A DNA stretch of 24,779 bases from an uncultured Collinsella sp. Lineage in GTDB: Bacteria; Actinomycetota; Coriobacteriia; Coriobacteriales; Coriobacteriaceae. The notes beneath the pieces were generated by a model. The model worked only from the letters and a program-made list of their open reading frames with translations. It made no database searches and was not told the DNA's origin. A program made the translations under genes and the position numbers. Position 1 is the first letter of the stretch. Every line of letters starts with the position of its first letter. Shown here piece after piece: positions 9,149 to 16,936 of the stretch. Location of the stretch: contig UQAU01000027.1 in NCBI GenBank assembly GCA_900539035.1, positions 1 to 24,779 of the forward strand, in the 5' to 3' direction.

Positions 9149-9423
9149 CAGGATGTCCTGCGAGTGGAGATCGCAATAGCGGTAAAGTTTGGGAAAAATA
9201 GCCCCGTTTCATACTTGCTGCTATCAAAAGTAGGGCGGATTACGGGGCTAGATCGTTGATGCCCGACCACAGCAAAAATGGCCTAAATAAAACCGCAGGT
9301 AGATGGCTTGTTGAAATTTGCAAATTACCGGAATGGATAGAGGCTGTCAATTCAGCCCCGTAATCCGGTAGAGTTTTGAAATGTTGCAAACTTAGGATCA
9401 GCCCGAAATCCGATCTAAAGAAA

Positions 9424-9490
9424 AGTTGCGGTGAAATAGTTCCTGTTTGGCCGTTGGATGGGCTGATTCAGGAACTATTTCACCGCAACT
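9424..9490 (+). repeat. 67-nt palindromic element, copy 2
   Basis: Perfect 22-bp arms (9424-9445 with 9469-9490) surround a 23-nt loop. It shares the arm AGTTGCGGTGAAATA and the interior CTGTTTGGCCG with copy 1 in the opposite orientation. The bases that differ between copies in the inner arm are matched by compensating changes on the other side, so the hairpin is kept. It lies about 35 nt beyond the stop codon of the zinc-ribbon gene. Confidence 0.8.
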
Positions 9491-9524
9491 CATCAGGGAA
9501 CCTGGGTGGCAGGACCGCTTGTCT

Positions 9525-9761
9525 CTAGTGGTTATGCGGGCAGTTGGCGCAGCAGCCGCTGGTGGCGTTGGTGCTGGAACCACCGCTTCGCTGGTCGGTG
9601 TTGTAGAAACCGTTGCCCTCAAACTTGATGCCGCTGGCCGAGAACGTCTTGGATGCCGGAGCGCCACAGCTCGGGCACACGACCTCGAGGGTTTCGGACA
9701 TGGGATGCTCAACCTCAAACACGTTGCCGCAGCTCGAGCACTTGTAATCGTAGCGCGCCAT
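9525..9761 (-). CDS. FmdB-family zinc-ribbon protein
   Basis: A small protein of 78 residues beginning MARYDYKCSSCGNVFE, with two CxxC pairs (CSSC and CPSC), which is the layout of the FmdB/CxxC_CXXC_SSSS zinc-ribbon family. The second half holds the usual GIKFEGNGFY segment, then a Gly/Ser-rich linker and a Cys/His-rich end (CCANCPHNH) that could add a metal site. The molecular role of the family is poorly known; a regulatory or assembly role has been proposed for FmdB. AAGGAAG lies 5-6 bases ahead of the ATG. It is the last gene in the minus-strand series, 88 nt after the amylase fusion, with a hairpin between them, so co-regulation with glycogen genes is possible but unproven. Confidence 0.85.
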   Translation of the reverse strand: MARYDYKCSSCGNVFEVEHPMSETLEVVCPSCGAPASKTFSASGIKFEGNGFYNTDQRSGGSSTNATSGCCANCPHNH

Positions 9762-9783
9762 AATACTTCCTTTTCAGCACAAA

Positions 9784-9805
9784 GCGGGCAGATCGTTCTG
9801 CCCGC
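9784..9805 (-). terminator. Hairpin between the amylase fusion and the zinc-ribbon gene
   Basis: GCGGGCAG (9784-9791) pairs with CTGCCCGC (9798-9805) over a 6-nt loop. On the minus strand only TTT follows, so it is a weak or partial terminator for the upstream gene. It also lies in the leader just ahead of the zinc-ribbon ribosome-binding site. Confidence 0.5.
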
Positions 9806-9849
9806 ATAAATTCAAACACCTGTAACTGTACCCTATATCGGGGGTTTTA

Positions 9850-12800
9850 TCACGCTTCGCCCCAGAATCTATGGGTGTTGCGCAGGAGCTGTGCAGTTTT
9901 GCCCTCGGCGGCCGCAACGTCGGCCTCATCGGCCTGCCAGGTCCAGTTGCCCGTGGCGACACCCGGCACGTTCATGCGCGCATCGTCGCCTAGCCCCAGG
10001 ATGTCCTGCAGCGGTATCATCACAAGCGGAGCGTCGCTTGCCAGCGCGTCACCCATCAGCTTGGCCGCCACCTCAACACCGCTCGGCTCGTCGCCGCCCG
10101 CAAAGGAGCGCGTGCACCAACCGGCGAGCGTCGACGTGTCGTGCGTCGAGGTATACAGAATCTTGCCCGGCGTGGGATGCACGCCGCAGCGGACGTCGTA
10201 ATCGCTAAACTCCAGCACGTCCATACCGGGGAAGCCGCAGGTCGAAGCCATGGCGCGAACGCCGGGCGTCAGGTAGCCCAGGTCCTCGGCGATAAAGTTG
10301 AGCGGCCCCAGCTCGTCATAGGCAGTCTGGAACAGGTCCTTGCCCGGACCCGCCAGCCAGCGGCCGTCGGCACAGGCCTTGCCTGCGGGAATGCTAAAGT
10401 AGCTGTGGAATCCCAAGAAGTGGTCCAGGCGCACGCGGTCGTAGAGCGAGAACGCGCGACGCAGACGGTCCATCCACCAGCGGTAGCCGTTCTCCTTCAT
10501 GTGACCCCAACGGAAGGTGGGGTTGCCCCACACCTGGCCCTCGGGCGCAAAATTGTCGGGCGGCGCGCCGGAAATCTCAATCGCCTTGCCGGTATCGGAC
10601 AGCCAAAAGTTCTCGGGCTCACTCCACGCATCGGCCGAATCGTCCGAAACGTACATAGGAATGTCGCCGATGACCTCGATGCCCTTCTTGTGTGCATAGT
10701 TCATGAGCTCGCACCAGGCCAGGTCAAAGCGGTACTGCATGTACGCCTGCAGTTCGGCCTCGTCGTGGAAACGCTTGTCATCGATCAGATACTCGTTGTA
10801 GCGCGCGACATCGGTCGGCCAATCGTGACGTGATTCTCCTTCAAAGTACTTCTTGACGGCCATGTAGACGCAGTACTTCTCGAGCCAATCGGCGTTGCGA
10901 TGCTTAAACGCCGTGTAGAGCGGGTCTGCATCCTCGCCGCCACGGGCCTTCCAAGTTTCAAAGTCGGCCGCCAGCTCCTCTTGGCTTTCGGGCAGCAGGT
11001 CAATATTGCCCGCAAAGGCCGAAGGCCCAGCGTAAGGGGAGCGGAAGAAATCCGTCGGGTTGACAGGCAGAACCTGCCAGTAGCGCATGCCCATAGCGGC
11101 CAGATGGTCGATAAAGCGACGCGTTGGCGCACCAATCGTGCCGGGCTTGCCGTCGTCGGTGGGCACCGAGGTGATATGGCACACGACGCCCGCGCCGTGA
11201 TCGAGCGGCTCCTGCAGGCGCTGCTCGGCATGGTGATAGATGATCGACGAGCCCAGCGGATACAGATCGAGCGTGACCGTACCGTTGTGGATCTCGCACT
11301 CGTGACCGCTGATCACGTCACTCGCGCATTCGCCGAGCGCCGGAATCGTCACGCGGTGCGAATTGCGCAGGCTTCGGTTGATGATAACCGTCGCGGACTC
11401 GCCATTCTTGCCCGTGCGGTTGTATGCCAGCACCTCGTCGTTGAGCGCGAAGGCCTTAATCTCGCCGTCGATCATAAATGGCAGCGCGCGGCGCACGGCG
11501 GAGGCGTTCTTGACAATAGCCAGCGTGTCGAAGTCGTGCAGTTGGTCCTTGGTCGGCAGGGTGCGTCGGTTGCCCGGATCGGTAAGGCCCTCCAGGCCGT
11601 ACTCGTCGCCGTAGTAGATCGAAGGCACGCCTGGGAAGGTCATCTGCATGAGCGTGGCGAGCCAAAAGCGGCTCTTGGCCAGGCCCATCGAGTTCTCGTC
11701 CAGGCGCCACTTGCTGCGCTCACACTCGGGCAGCTGCGACTCGTCGGGGCCGCCCCCGAGCACCGAGATGATGCGCGGACGGTCGTGACTCGAGAGCAAA
11801 TTAAGTGCGCAGGACAGAGCCTCGCGCGGATAATTCTCGCGCAGGGTTTCGATATCCTCGGCTGCCTGGTAGGCATTCTTGTAGCCCATCAAAAAACAGA
11901 TGACCATGTCACGGAAGGGATAATCCATAGCAGAGTCCAGCTCGGAGCCCTGCAGGTAGCGGCGTAGATGGCCGTAGCTAATCTTGTTGGAGGCGTCTTC
12001 CCAGACTTCGCCGAGCAACAGTGCATCGGGCTTTTCGGCAACTACGGCCTTTTTGATCTCGGCCAGGAAGTCGTCGGAAAGCTCGTCAGCGACGTCCAAG
12101 CGCCAACCATGGGCACCGGCGCGCAGCCATTTGCGGATCACGCCGTCCTTGCCCAGAAGTCTCTCGCGCACCAGCTCAGACTTCTCGTTGATGGCCGGCA
12201 TGTTGCCCACGCCCCACCAGCAGTCGTACGAGCCGTCCTCGTGGAAGGTAAACGCATCGCGCCACGGCGAATCCTCGCTTTGCCAGGCACCCACGCCGGG
12301 GTAGTTGCCGTAGCGGTTGAAATAGATCGAGTCGTCGCCCGTGTGGTTGAAGACGCCGTCCAGGATGATGGAGATGCCCAGCTTCTCGGCTGCCTGGCAC
12401 AGCTCGGTAAAGTCCTGCTCAGTGCCCAGGATCGGATCGATCTTGGTGTAGTCGGCCGTGTCGTAGCGGTGGTTGCTCGCGGCTTCAAAGATGGGGTTGA
12501 GGTAGATGGCCGTAAAGCCCAGCTCGGCGATGCGGGGCAGGTCTTCCTGGATGCCCTTGAGCGAGCCGCCGTAGAAGTCCCATGTCTTGATGGAGCCGTC
12601 CTCGGCGCGCTCGTACACGGGCGGCTCGTTCCAGTCCTCGACCATCCGGCGCTGAATGCCCTTGCGCGGTTTTTCGAGTTGGGCCATTGTGCGCTCGCGC
12701 CAATGCTCGTCACGGGCGTAGCGGTCGGGGAAGATCTGGTAGACCATGCCACGCTCGTACCAGGTGGGGCGGTTCTCGCGGTGCTTGTAGACGGTAATCT

Positions 12801-13146
12801 GGAAGGACGGCACCTCGGCGTAGTCGTAGGTTACGCCCTCGCCGCCGGTGCGGCCCTGGGGCGCGCCCAGGCGAACTTCGGGCTGGCCCTCGATATTGCA
12901 GATAAAGCTGTACCACACAAGACACGGTTCATCGCATTTGAGCTCGCCGGTAAAAATGCCATCGCCTTCGTGCTCCATCGGAATCAGGGTCTCGCCGACT
13001 TCATCGACCCAGGTACGTAGGGTGAGTGTTGCCTGGTTGGGATCGGCATCCTCCAAAATAACCGAGAGTGCAACGGTAGTTCCTGTGGTCACAGCGCCAA
13101 ACGGAGTGCGAAACTGCGGTAGGCGGCTGTTGTGTATCAATCTCAT
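9850..13146 (-). CDS. Fused GH13 neopullulanase-like amylase / GH77 4-alpha-glucanotransferase
   Basis: A 1098-residue cytosolic enzyme without a signal peptide. Residues 1 to about 125 resemble the N-terminal beta domain of maltogenic amylases/neopullulanases. The GH13 barrel follows (about 130-560) with region I DGVFNH (263-268), nucleophile Asp351 in RLDVADE, acid/base Glu380 in GEVWED, and Asp455 in SSHD. A beta domain runs to about 645. From about 650 the chain is a GH77 amylomaltase: GAPPDNFAPEGQ, nucleophile Asp908 in RLDHFLG, acid/base Glu954 in AEDLG, and Asp1003 in THDTST. All catalytic residues of both halves are kept. Together they could hydrolyse alpha-1,6 or alpha-1,4 links and transfer glucan chains, a likely debranching role beside GlgP. 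The ribosome-binding site is weak (TGGAC), so the exact start is less certain. Confidence 0.93.
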   Translation of the reverse strand: MRLIHNSRLPQFRTPFGAVTTGTTVALSVILEDADPNQATLTLRTWVDEVGETLIPMEHEGDGIFTGELKCDEPCLVWYSFICNIEGQPEVRLGAPQGRTGGEGVTYDYAEVPSFQITVYKHRENRPTWYERGMVYQIFPDRYARDEHWRERTMAQLEKPRKGIQRRMVEDWNEPPVYERAEDGSIKTWDFYGGSLKGIQEDLPRIAELGFTAIYLNPIFEAASNHRYDTADYTKIDPILGTEQDFTELCQAAEKLGISIILDGVFNHTGDDSIYFNRYGNYPGVGAWQSEDSPWRDAFTFHEDGSYDCWWGVGNMPAINEKSELVRERLLGKDGVIRKWLRAGAHGWRLDVADELSDDFLAEIKKAVVAEKPDALLLGEVWEDASNKISYGHLRRYLQGSELDSAMDYPFRDMVICFLMGYKNAYQAAEDIETLRENYPREALSCALNLLSSHDRPRIISVLGGGPDESQLPECERSKWRLDENSMGLAKSRFWLATLMQMTFPGVPSIYYGDEYGLEGLTDPGNRRTLPTKDQLHDFDTLAIVKNASAVRRALPFMIDGEIKAFALNDEVLAYNRTGKNGESATVIINRSLRNSHRVTIPALGECASDVISGHECEIHNGTVTLDLYPLGSSIIYHHAEQRLQEPLDHGAGVVCHITSVPTDDGKPGTIGAPTRRFIDHLAAMGMRYWQVLPVNPTDFFRSPYAGPSAFAGNIDLLPESQEELAADFETWKARGGEDADPLYTAFKHRNADWLEKYCVYMAVKKYFEGESRHDWPTDVARYNEYLIDDKRFHDEAELQAYMQYRFDLAWCELMNYAHKKGIEVIGDIPMYVSDDSADAWSEPENFWLSDTGKAIEISGAPPDNFAPEGQVWGNPTFRWGHMKENGYRWWMDRLRRAFSLYDRVRLDHFLGFHSYFSIPAGKACADGRWLAGPGKDLFQTAYDELGPLNFIAEDLGYLTPGVRAMASTCGFPGMDVLEFSDYDVRCGVHPTPGKILYTSTHDTSTLAGWCTRSFAGGDEPSGVEVAAKLMGDALASDAPLVMIPLQDILGLGDDARMNVPGVATGNWTWQADEADVAAAEGKTAQLLRNTHRFWGEA

Positions 13147-13245
13147 AGTACGGTCCAGTTCAATAGAATCACGGCCTGCGGGCCATGGGCTTTACGCACA
13201 GGATATAAGTATATCTGTTGTACACAGGGTGTATAAACAACATCC

Positions 13246-13289
13246 GTTTACCATCGGCGAACGGTTGTCCTAGAAAATCGTTTTACCAA
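13246..13289. promoter_or_regulatory. Two GTTTTACCA-type sites upstream of the amylase fusion
   Basis: GTTTACCAT (13246-13254) and CGTTTTACCAA (13279-13289) lie 100-145 bases upstream of the amylase fusion, downstream of the glgA hairpin. Both match sites found in the glgB/HAD promoter region (23242-23251 as the reverse complement, and 23265-23273). They look like operator half-sites for a shared regulator. The regulator is not in the window. Confidence 0.5.
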
Positions 13290-13301
13290 CTATCTACAGA
13301 G

Positions 13302-13328
13302 AAGGGGCGCCCGGTTGGAGCGCCCCTT
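13302..13328 (-). terminator. Hairpin after glgA
   Basis: AAGGGGCGC (13302-13310) pairs exactly with GCGCCCCTT (13320-13328) over a 9-nt loop, about 40 bases beyond the glgA stop codon. On the minus strand it is followed by CTCTGT, so the U-run is poor. On the plus strand TGTTT follows. It probably ends or attenuates the glg message before the amylase fusion. Confidence 0.55.
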
Positions 13329-13365
13329 GTTTAGGGTTTTGATTAGGTTTTAGATCGTCTGTGGG

Positions 13366-15714
13366 CTAGCGGCGCTTGCGGGTGGCCGTTGCCTTGCGGA
13401 CGGAGGTCTTCTTGGTCGGGGCCTTTTCCGCTGCTGGAGCGGCGGGGGAGGCCGGGGTCTCCTTTGCAGGCTCGGGCTTAGCCTCTGCCTTCGGGGCGGC
13501 CTTGACCTCGGCGGCCTTCGTCGCCGGCTTGGCCTTTACCTCGGCCTTGGGCTCCTCTTTGGCGGCGGCGGGCTTGGTCTCCGCCTTGGGAGTTGCGGCC
13601 TTTGCCGTGGTCTTCTTGGCTGACGTCGTGCGCTTGCGCGTGGTGGTCTTGGCGGCGGGCTTGGCCTCGACGGTTGCCTCCGCCTTGGACTCGGCAGGCG
13701 TCTCCTCGTCCTTGGCGGCCGGCTTTGCGGCCGTCTTCGGGGCAGCCTTCTTTGTAGTGGTCTTGGTAGCCGTCGCCTTCGTAGCTGTAGCCTTCTTGGC
13801 GGTCGTGCTCTTAGTCGCGGTCGTTTTCTTGACAGCGGTCTTGGCCGGAGCCTTAGCCGCTGGCTTGGCCTCTGCCTTTACCTCGGGAGCAGCCTCGGCC
13901 TCGGCGGCCTTCTTGGCAGCGGCGGTCGTGCGCTTGCGCGTCGTCGTTGCCTTTGCAGCAGTCGTCTTTGCTGCGGCGGTCTTGGTGGCAGCGGCCTTAG
14001 TTGTCGTAGCCTTCTTGGCCGTCGTCTTGCGCGTCGTGGTCTTCTTGGCGGCAGGCTTTGTAGCCGGCTTAGCCTCAGCCTCGGGAGCTGACTCAACCTT
14101 CGCCTCAAATTCAGCCTCAACCGGCTTCTCCTCAGCCTTGGGCTCCTCAGCAGCAGCGGGCGCCTCAACAACCGGCTCAGCCTTGGGCTCGGCCTTAGTC
14201 TCCTCGGCCACAGCCACAGGCCTGTCGGCAACCGCCGCCGGCCTCTCAATCTCCGGATGCATAAAGAAGTACAGGTCCAGATACTTATCGGCCGAGCGCG
14301 TCCAGCTAAAGTCCTGGCTCATGGCCTGCGTGACCAGCTGATTCCACGCGTCGCGGTTGTCCCAGAACAGGCGTGCCGCGCGGAACACGGCGTCGCCCAT
14401 CTCGTCGCCGTTAAAGTTGCTAAACGAGAAGCCCGTGCCCTCGCCGGTAAACTCGTTATACGGGATCACCGTGTCCTTCAGACCACCGGTCTCTCGCACG
14501 ATGGGCAGGGTGCCGTAGCGCATGGCGATGATCTGCGACAGGCCGCACGGCTCAAACTTCGACGGCATCAGGAACATATCGGCAGCGGCGTACATGCGCT
14601 GCGACAGCGCCGGGTCAAACTCGATGCACGCGGCCATGGTGCCGGGGTACTTGTCCTGGAAGTAGCGCAGGCCGTCCTCGTAGTCGCGGTCGCCGGTGCC
14701 CAGCACCGCCACCTGCACGCCGCCGGACAAAATGCGGTCGAGTGCGTACATGACCAGGTCCATGCCCTTCTGGCGCGTCAGTCGCGTGACCATCACCATG
14801 AGCGGACGGTCGTCGCGAACCTCGAGCCCCAGCTCTTCCTGCAGCTTGGCCTTGCACACAGCCTTGCCCCCACGGTCATCAACCGTGTAGTTTGCGGCAA
14901 TGCGCTTGTCGGTCGCCGGGTCAAAGCCCGCCACGTCAATGCCGTTCAAAATGCCCTGCAGCGCATAGGAGCGCTCGCGCAGCACACCGTCCAGGCCCTC
15001 GCCAAACTCGGGCGTCTGGATCTCGTTGGCATAGGTGGGGCTCACCGTGGTGATGGCATCGGCATAGCGCAGCGCGCCCAGCATGTAGTTGATGCTGCAG
15101 GCGTCGCAACGTAGCTGCGAAGCGGCCGCCGGAATATGCGCCACACCCAGGATGTCCTCCATTACGGTGTCGCTAAACTGGCCCTGGAACGCCACGTTGT
15201 GGATCGAGAACACGGTCTTGACGCGGTCGTACAGCGGCAGGCCCTGGTAGAACTCGCGCAAGAACACGGGCGCCAGCGCCGTCTGCCAGTCGTTGCAGTG
15301 CAGGATGTCGCACTCAAAGCCGGCCGGCAGGTGCTGCAGGCTCTCGGTGATGGCTTTGGAGAAGAACGCAAAGCGCTCGCCGTCGTCAAAGAAGCCGTAC
15401 GGATAGTCGCGCGCAAAGTAGCGTTCGTTGTCGATGAACATATACGTGACGCCGTCGTGCTCGAGCTTCTCGAGCCCGCAGTACTCGTTGCGCCAGCCCA
15501 GGCTCACGTAAAAGTCGGAGAAGTGCTCCATCTGCGCCTTGTACTCGTCCTTGATGGTGGCGTACTTGGGCACCATCACGATGACCTCGGCGCCGGCGCG
15601 CACAAGCGCCGCAGGCAGCGAGCCCGCCACGTCGCCCAGGCCACCGGTCTTTACAAACGGTGCGCACTCGGCCGAGGCAAACACGATCTGCATCTTTTTG
15701 CTGGAATCAGCCAT
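13366..15714 (-). CDS. glgA: Glycogen synthase GlgA with long H1-like C-terminal tail
   Basis: ADP-glucose-dependent GT5 glycogen synthase that extends alpha-1,4-glucan chains. The catalytic part, about residues 1-490, has the N-terminal VKTGGLGDV motif (Lys22), SIHNVAFQG, LNGIDV, the TRLTRQKG nucleotide-sugar region, and FEPCGLSQ near its end. It matches the normal family length of about 480. A further 290 residues follow, made almost only of Ala, Lys, Thr, Pro, Glu and Val. The first 50 or so are acidic and the rest strongly basic, with RKR at 593-595 and 693-695 and a terminal RKRR. This tail is typical of disordered histone-H1-like sequence, not of GT5 enzymes. The ATG at 15714 is chosen because GGGAG lies five bases ahead; an ATG 12 bases earlier has no ribosome-binding site. 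Confidence 0.96.
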   Translation of the reverse strand: MADSSKKMQIVFASAECAPFVKTGGLGDVAGSLPAALVRAGAEVIVMVPKYATIKDEYKAQMEHFSDFYVSLGWRNEYCGLEKLEHDGVTYMFIDNERYFARDYPYGFFDDGERFAFFSKAITESLQHLPAGFECDILHCNDWQTALAPVFLREFYQGLPLYDRVKTVFSIHNVAFQGQFSDTVMEDILGVAHIPAAASQLRCDACSINYMLGALRYADAITTVSPTYANEIQTPEFGEGLDGVLRERSYALQGILNGIDVAGFDPATDKRIAANYTVDDRGGKAVCKAKLQEELGLEVRDDRPLMVMVTRLTRQKGMDLVMYALDRILSGGVQVAVLGTGDRDYEDGLRYFQDKYPGTMAACIEFDPALSQRMYAAADMFLMPSKFEPCGLSQIIAMRYGTLPIVRETGGLKDTVIPYNEFTGEGTGFSFSNFNGDEMGDAVFRAARLFWDNRDAWNQLVTQAMSQDFSWTRSADKYLDLYFFMHPEIERPAAVADRPVAVAEETKAEPKAEPVVEAPAAAEEPKAEEKPVEAEFEAKVESAPEAEAKPATKPAAKKTTTRKTTAKKATTTKAAATKTAAAKTTAAKATTTRKRTTAAAKKAAEAEAAPEVKAEAKPAAKAPAKTAVKKTTATKSTTAKKATATKATATKTTTKKAAPKTAAKPAAKDEETPAESKAEATVEAKPAAKTTTRKRTTSAKKTTAKAATPKAETKPAAAKEEPKAEVKAKPATKAAEVKAAPKAEAKPEPAKETPASPAAPAAEKAPTKKTSVRKATATRKRR

Positions 15715-15738
15715 ATTGTCTCCCATGTTGTTATTCGA

Positions 15739-15772
15739 GAATAGCCGCCAGGCGCGAACCGGGCGGCTATTC
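15739..15772 (-). promoter_or_regulatory. Hairpin between glgD and glgA
   Basis: GAATAGCCGCC (15739-15749) pairs with GGCGGCTATTC (15762-15772), an 11-bp stem over a 12-nt loop, ending 15 bases before the glgA ribosome-binding site. No U-run follows on the minus strand. It is more likely an mRNA-stability or attenuation element than a full terminator. Confidence 0.5.
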
Positions 15773-15804
15773 TACATGTTACGAGCGATGTTGCGGTGCC
15801 AACG

Positions 15805-16932
15805 TTAACGTACGATGGTGGTATCAGAAGTTAACGGAGCCTTGCCCAGCACCAGGATGTTCTCGGGCGTGCCGCGAAGCTCGGTGTTGGTGGGGACCAC
15901 GTTGTTCTTGTCCAGGATGGCGTTCTCGACGCGTGCGCCGCTCTTGATGATGCAGCTCTGGTTGATGATCGAGTTGGTCACCGAAGCGCCTTCCTTAACT
16001 ACAACGCCGCGCGACAGGATCGAGTTGCGCACGGTGCCCTTGATGATGCAGCCGGCCGAGATGATCGAGTTGCAAGCGTGGCTGCCGGTCGCATAGCGCG
16101 AAGGCGGCACGTCGTGGGCCTTGGTCAGGATCGGGCGCTCGGGGTCGAAGAGCTGGTCGGCCACGGTCTGGTCGAGCAGGTCCATGCTGCGGCGATACAG
16201 CGACTTCTCGCTAAACACGCCAACGACCTCGCCCTTGTACTCGTAGCTGCACACGTCGATGTTGCCAAAGTCGCCCTGGAGCGCCTCGAGCAGGTCCAGA
16301 TAGTCGGCGGCCTGGTAGTGATCGATGATCTCGAGCAGCGTCTCGCGGTTGACGATGCAGCAGTCCATAGAGGCGTTGTCGCCGTACACGACGCCGGCGC
16401 TCACACCCGTCAGGCGGCCGTTCTCGTTGATTTCGAGTTTGGTCTCGTCGTCGACGTTGTGCGTGGCCTTGCAGTACACCACGGTCATCTGGGCGCCGGA
16501 GTTCTCGTGCGCCTCGATGATGGTGTTGAGGTCCATGTTAAAGATGATGTTGGTGCCCATCATCACAACATAGGGCTTGTCCGAGCGCTGGAACAGCGTC
16601 TTGTTGGAGATGATGTCGCGCAGCAGGAAGCGCATGCCGCCCTTGGTGGTGCCATACGCGTTGCCGGGGACCATGAACAGGCCGCCCTTCTTGCGGTCCA
16701 GGCCCCAGTCCTTGCCCGAGCCCACGTGGTCGATCAGCGAGCGGTAGTTGCCCGGCATGACGACGCCGACGGTCTTAATGCCGGCATTCATCATGTTGGA
16801 CAGCGGGAAGTCGATCAGGCGGTAGCGGCCCAAAAACGGCACGGACGCGATGGGACGATCCTTGAGCAGCACGCTGCCGTAGGTCGAAGAATAGTTAGCG
16901 GTGATATAACCGATGGCCTTGCGATTGATCAT
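15805..16932 (-). CDS. glgD: Glucose-1-phosphate adenylyltransferase, GlgD-type subunit
   Basis: A GlgC paralogue of 375 residues. It has a nucleotidyltransferase fold followed by a left-handed beta-helix of hexapeptide repeats (about residue 280 onward, the Ile/Val-rich N-S-I-I... repeats). The nucleotide-binding GGxGxRL signature of GlgC is replaced by a segment beginning GYITANYSSTYG, so it is unlikely to catalyse by itself. In Firmicutes GlgD forms a more active heteromer with GlgC; the same is inferred here. The ATG at 16932 is four bases past the glgC stop, with GGGGG nine bases ahead inside the end of glgC, so the two are translationally coupled. An upstream in-frame start (16971) would overlap glgC without better support. 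Confidence 0.9.
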   Translation of the reverse strand: MINRKAIGYITANYSSTYGSVLLKDRPIASVPFLGRYRLIDFPLSNMMNAGIKTVGVVMPGNYRSLIDHVGSGKDWGLDRKKGGLFMVPGNAYGTTKGGMRFLLRDIISNKTLFQRSDKPYVVMMGTNIIFNMDLNTIIEAHENSGAQMTVVYCKATHNVDDETKLEINENGRLTGVSAGVVYGDNASMDCCIVNRETLLEIIDHYQAADYLDLLEALQGDFGNIDVCSYEYKGEVVGVFSEKSLYRRSMDLLDQTVADQLFDPERPILTKAHDVPPSRYATGSHACNSIISAGCIIKGTVRNSILSRGVVVKEGASVTNSIINQSCIIKSGARVENAILDKNNVVPTNTELRGTPENILVLGKAPLTSDTTIVR

Positions 16933-16936
16933 CGGA

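Larger units (their letters stand above)
9076..9524. other. 449-nt non-coding region between rsmB and the zinc-ribbon gene
   Basis: The gap between convergent genes contains two 67-nt palindromic elements (9082-9148 and 9424-9490). The AT-richer middle stretch has a perfect 13-bp inverted repeat (9237-9249 with 9354-9366). A third copy of the AGCCCCGT core is at about 9200-9207, and there is a loose repeat GAAAT-n-GCAAA (9313-9323 and 9378-9390). No coding region is convincing in this stretch. Confidence 0.65.

Noticed and set aside
9398..9809. Small open frames on both strands overlapping the zinc-ribbon gene
   Set aside because: The minus-strand FmdB-type frame has the CxxC pairs and a good ribosome-binding site. 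The others overlap it in other frames and run into the palindrome.
13376..14240. Repeated short units in the glgA tail that might suggest a CRISPR or tandem-repeat array
   Set aside because: The units are irregular, have no constant repeat and spacer lengths, and are explained by repeated Lys-Ala-Thr codons in a continuous reading frame.
13376..14341. Plus-strand open frame of about 320 codons, Ala/Val/Phe-rich, opposite the GlgA tail
   Set aside because: It mirrors the low-complexity Lys/Ala/Thr codons of the GlgA tail on the other strand. It has no convincing ribosome-binding site and no defined transmembrane pattern.
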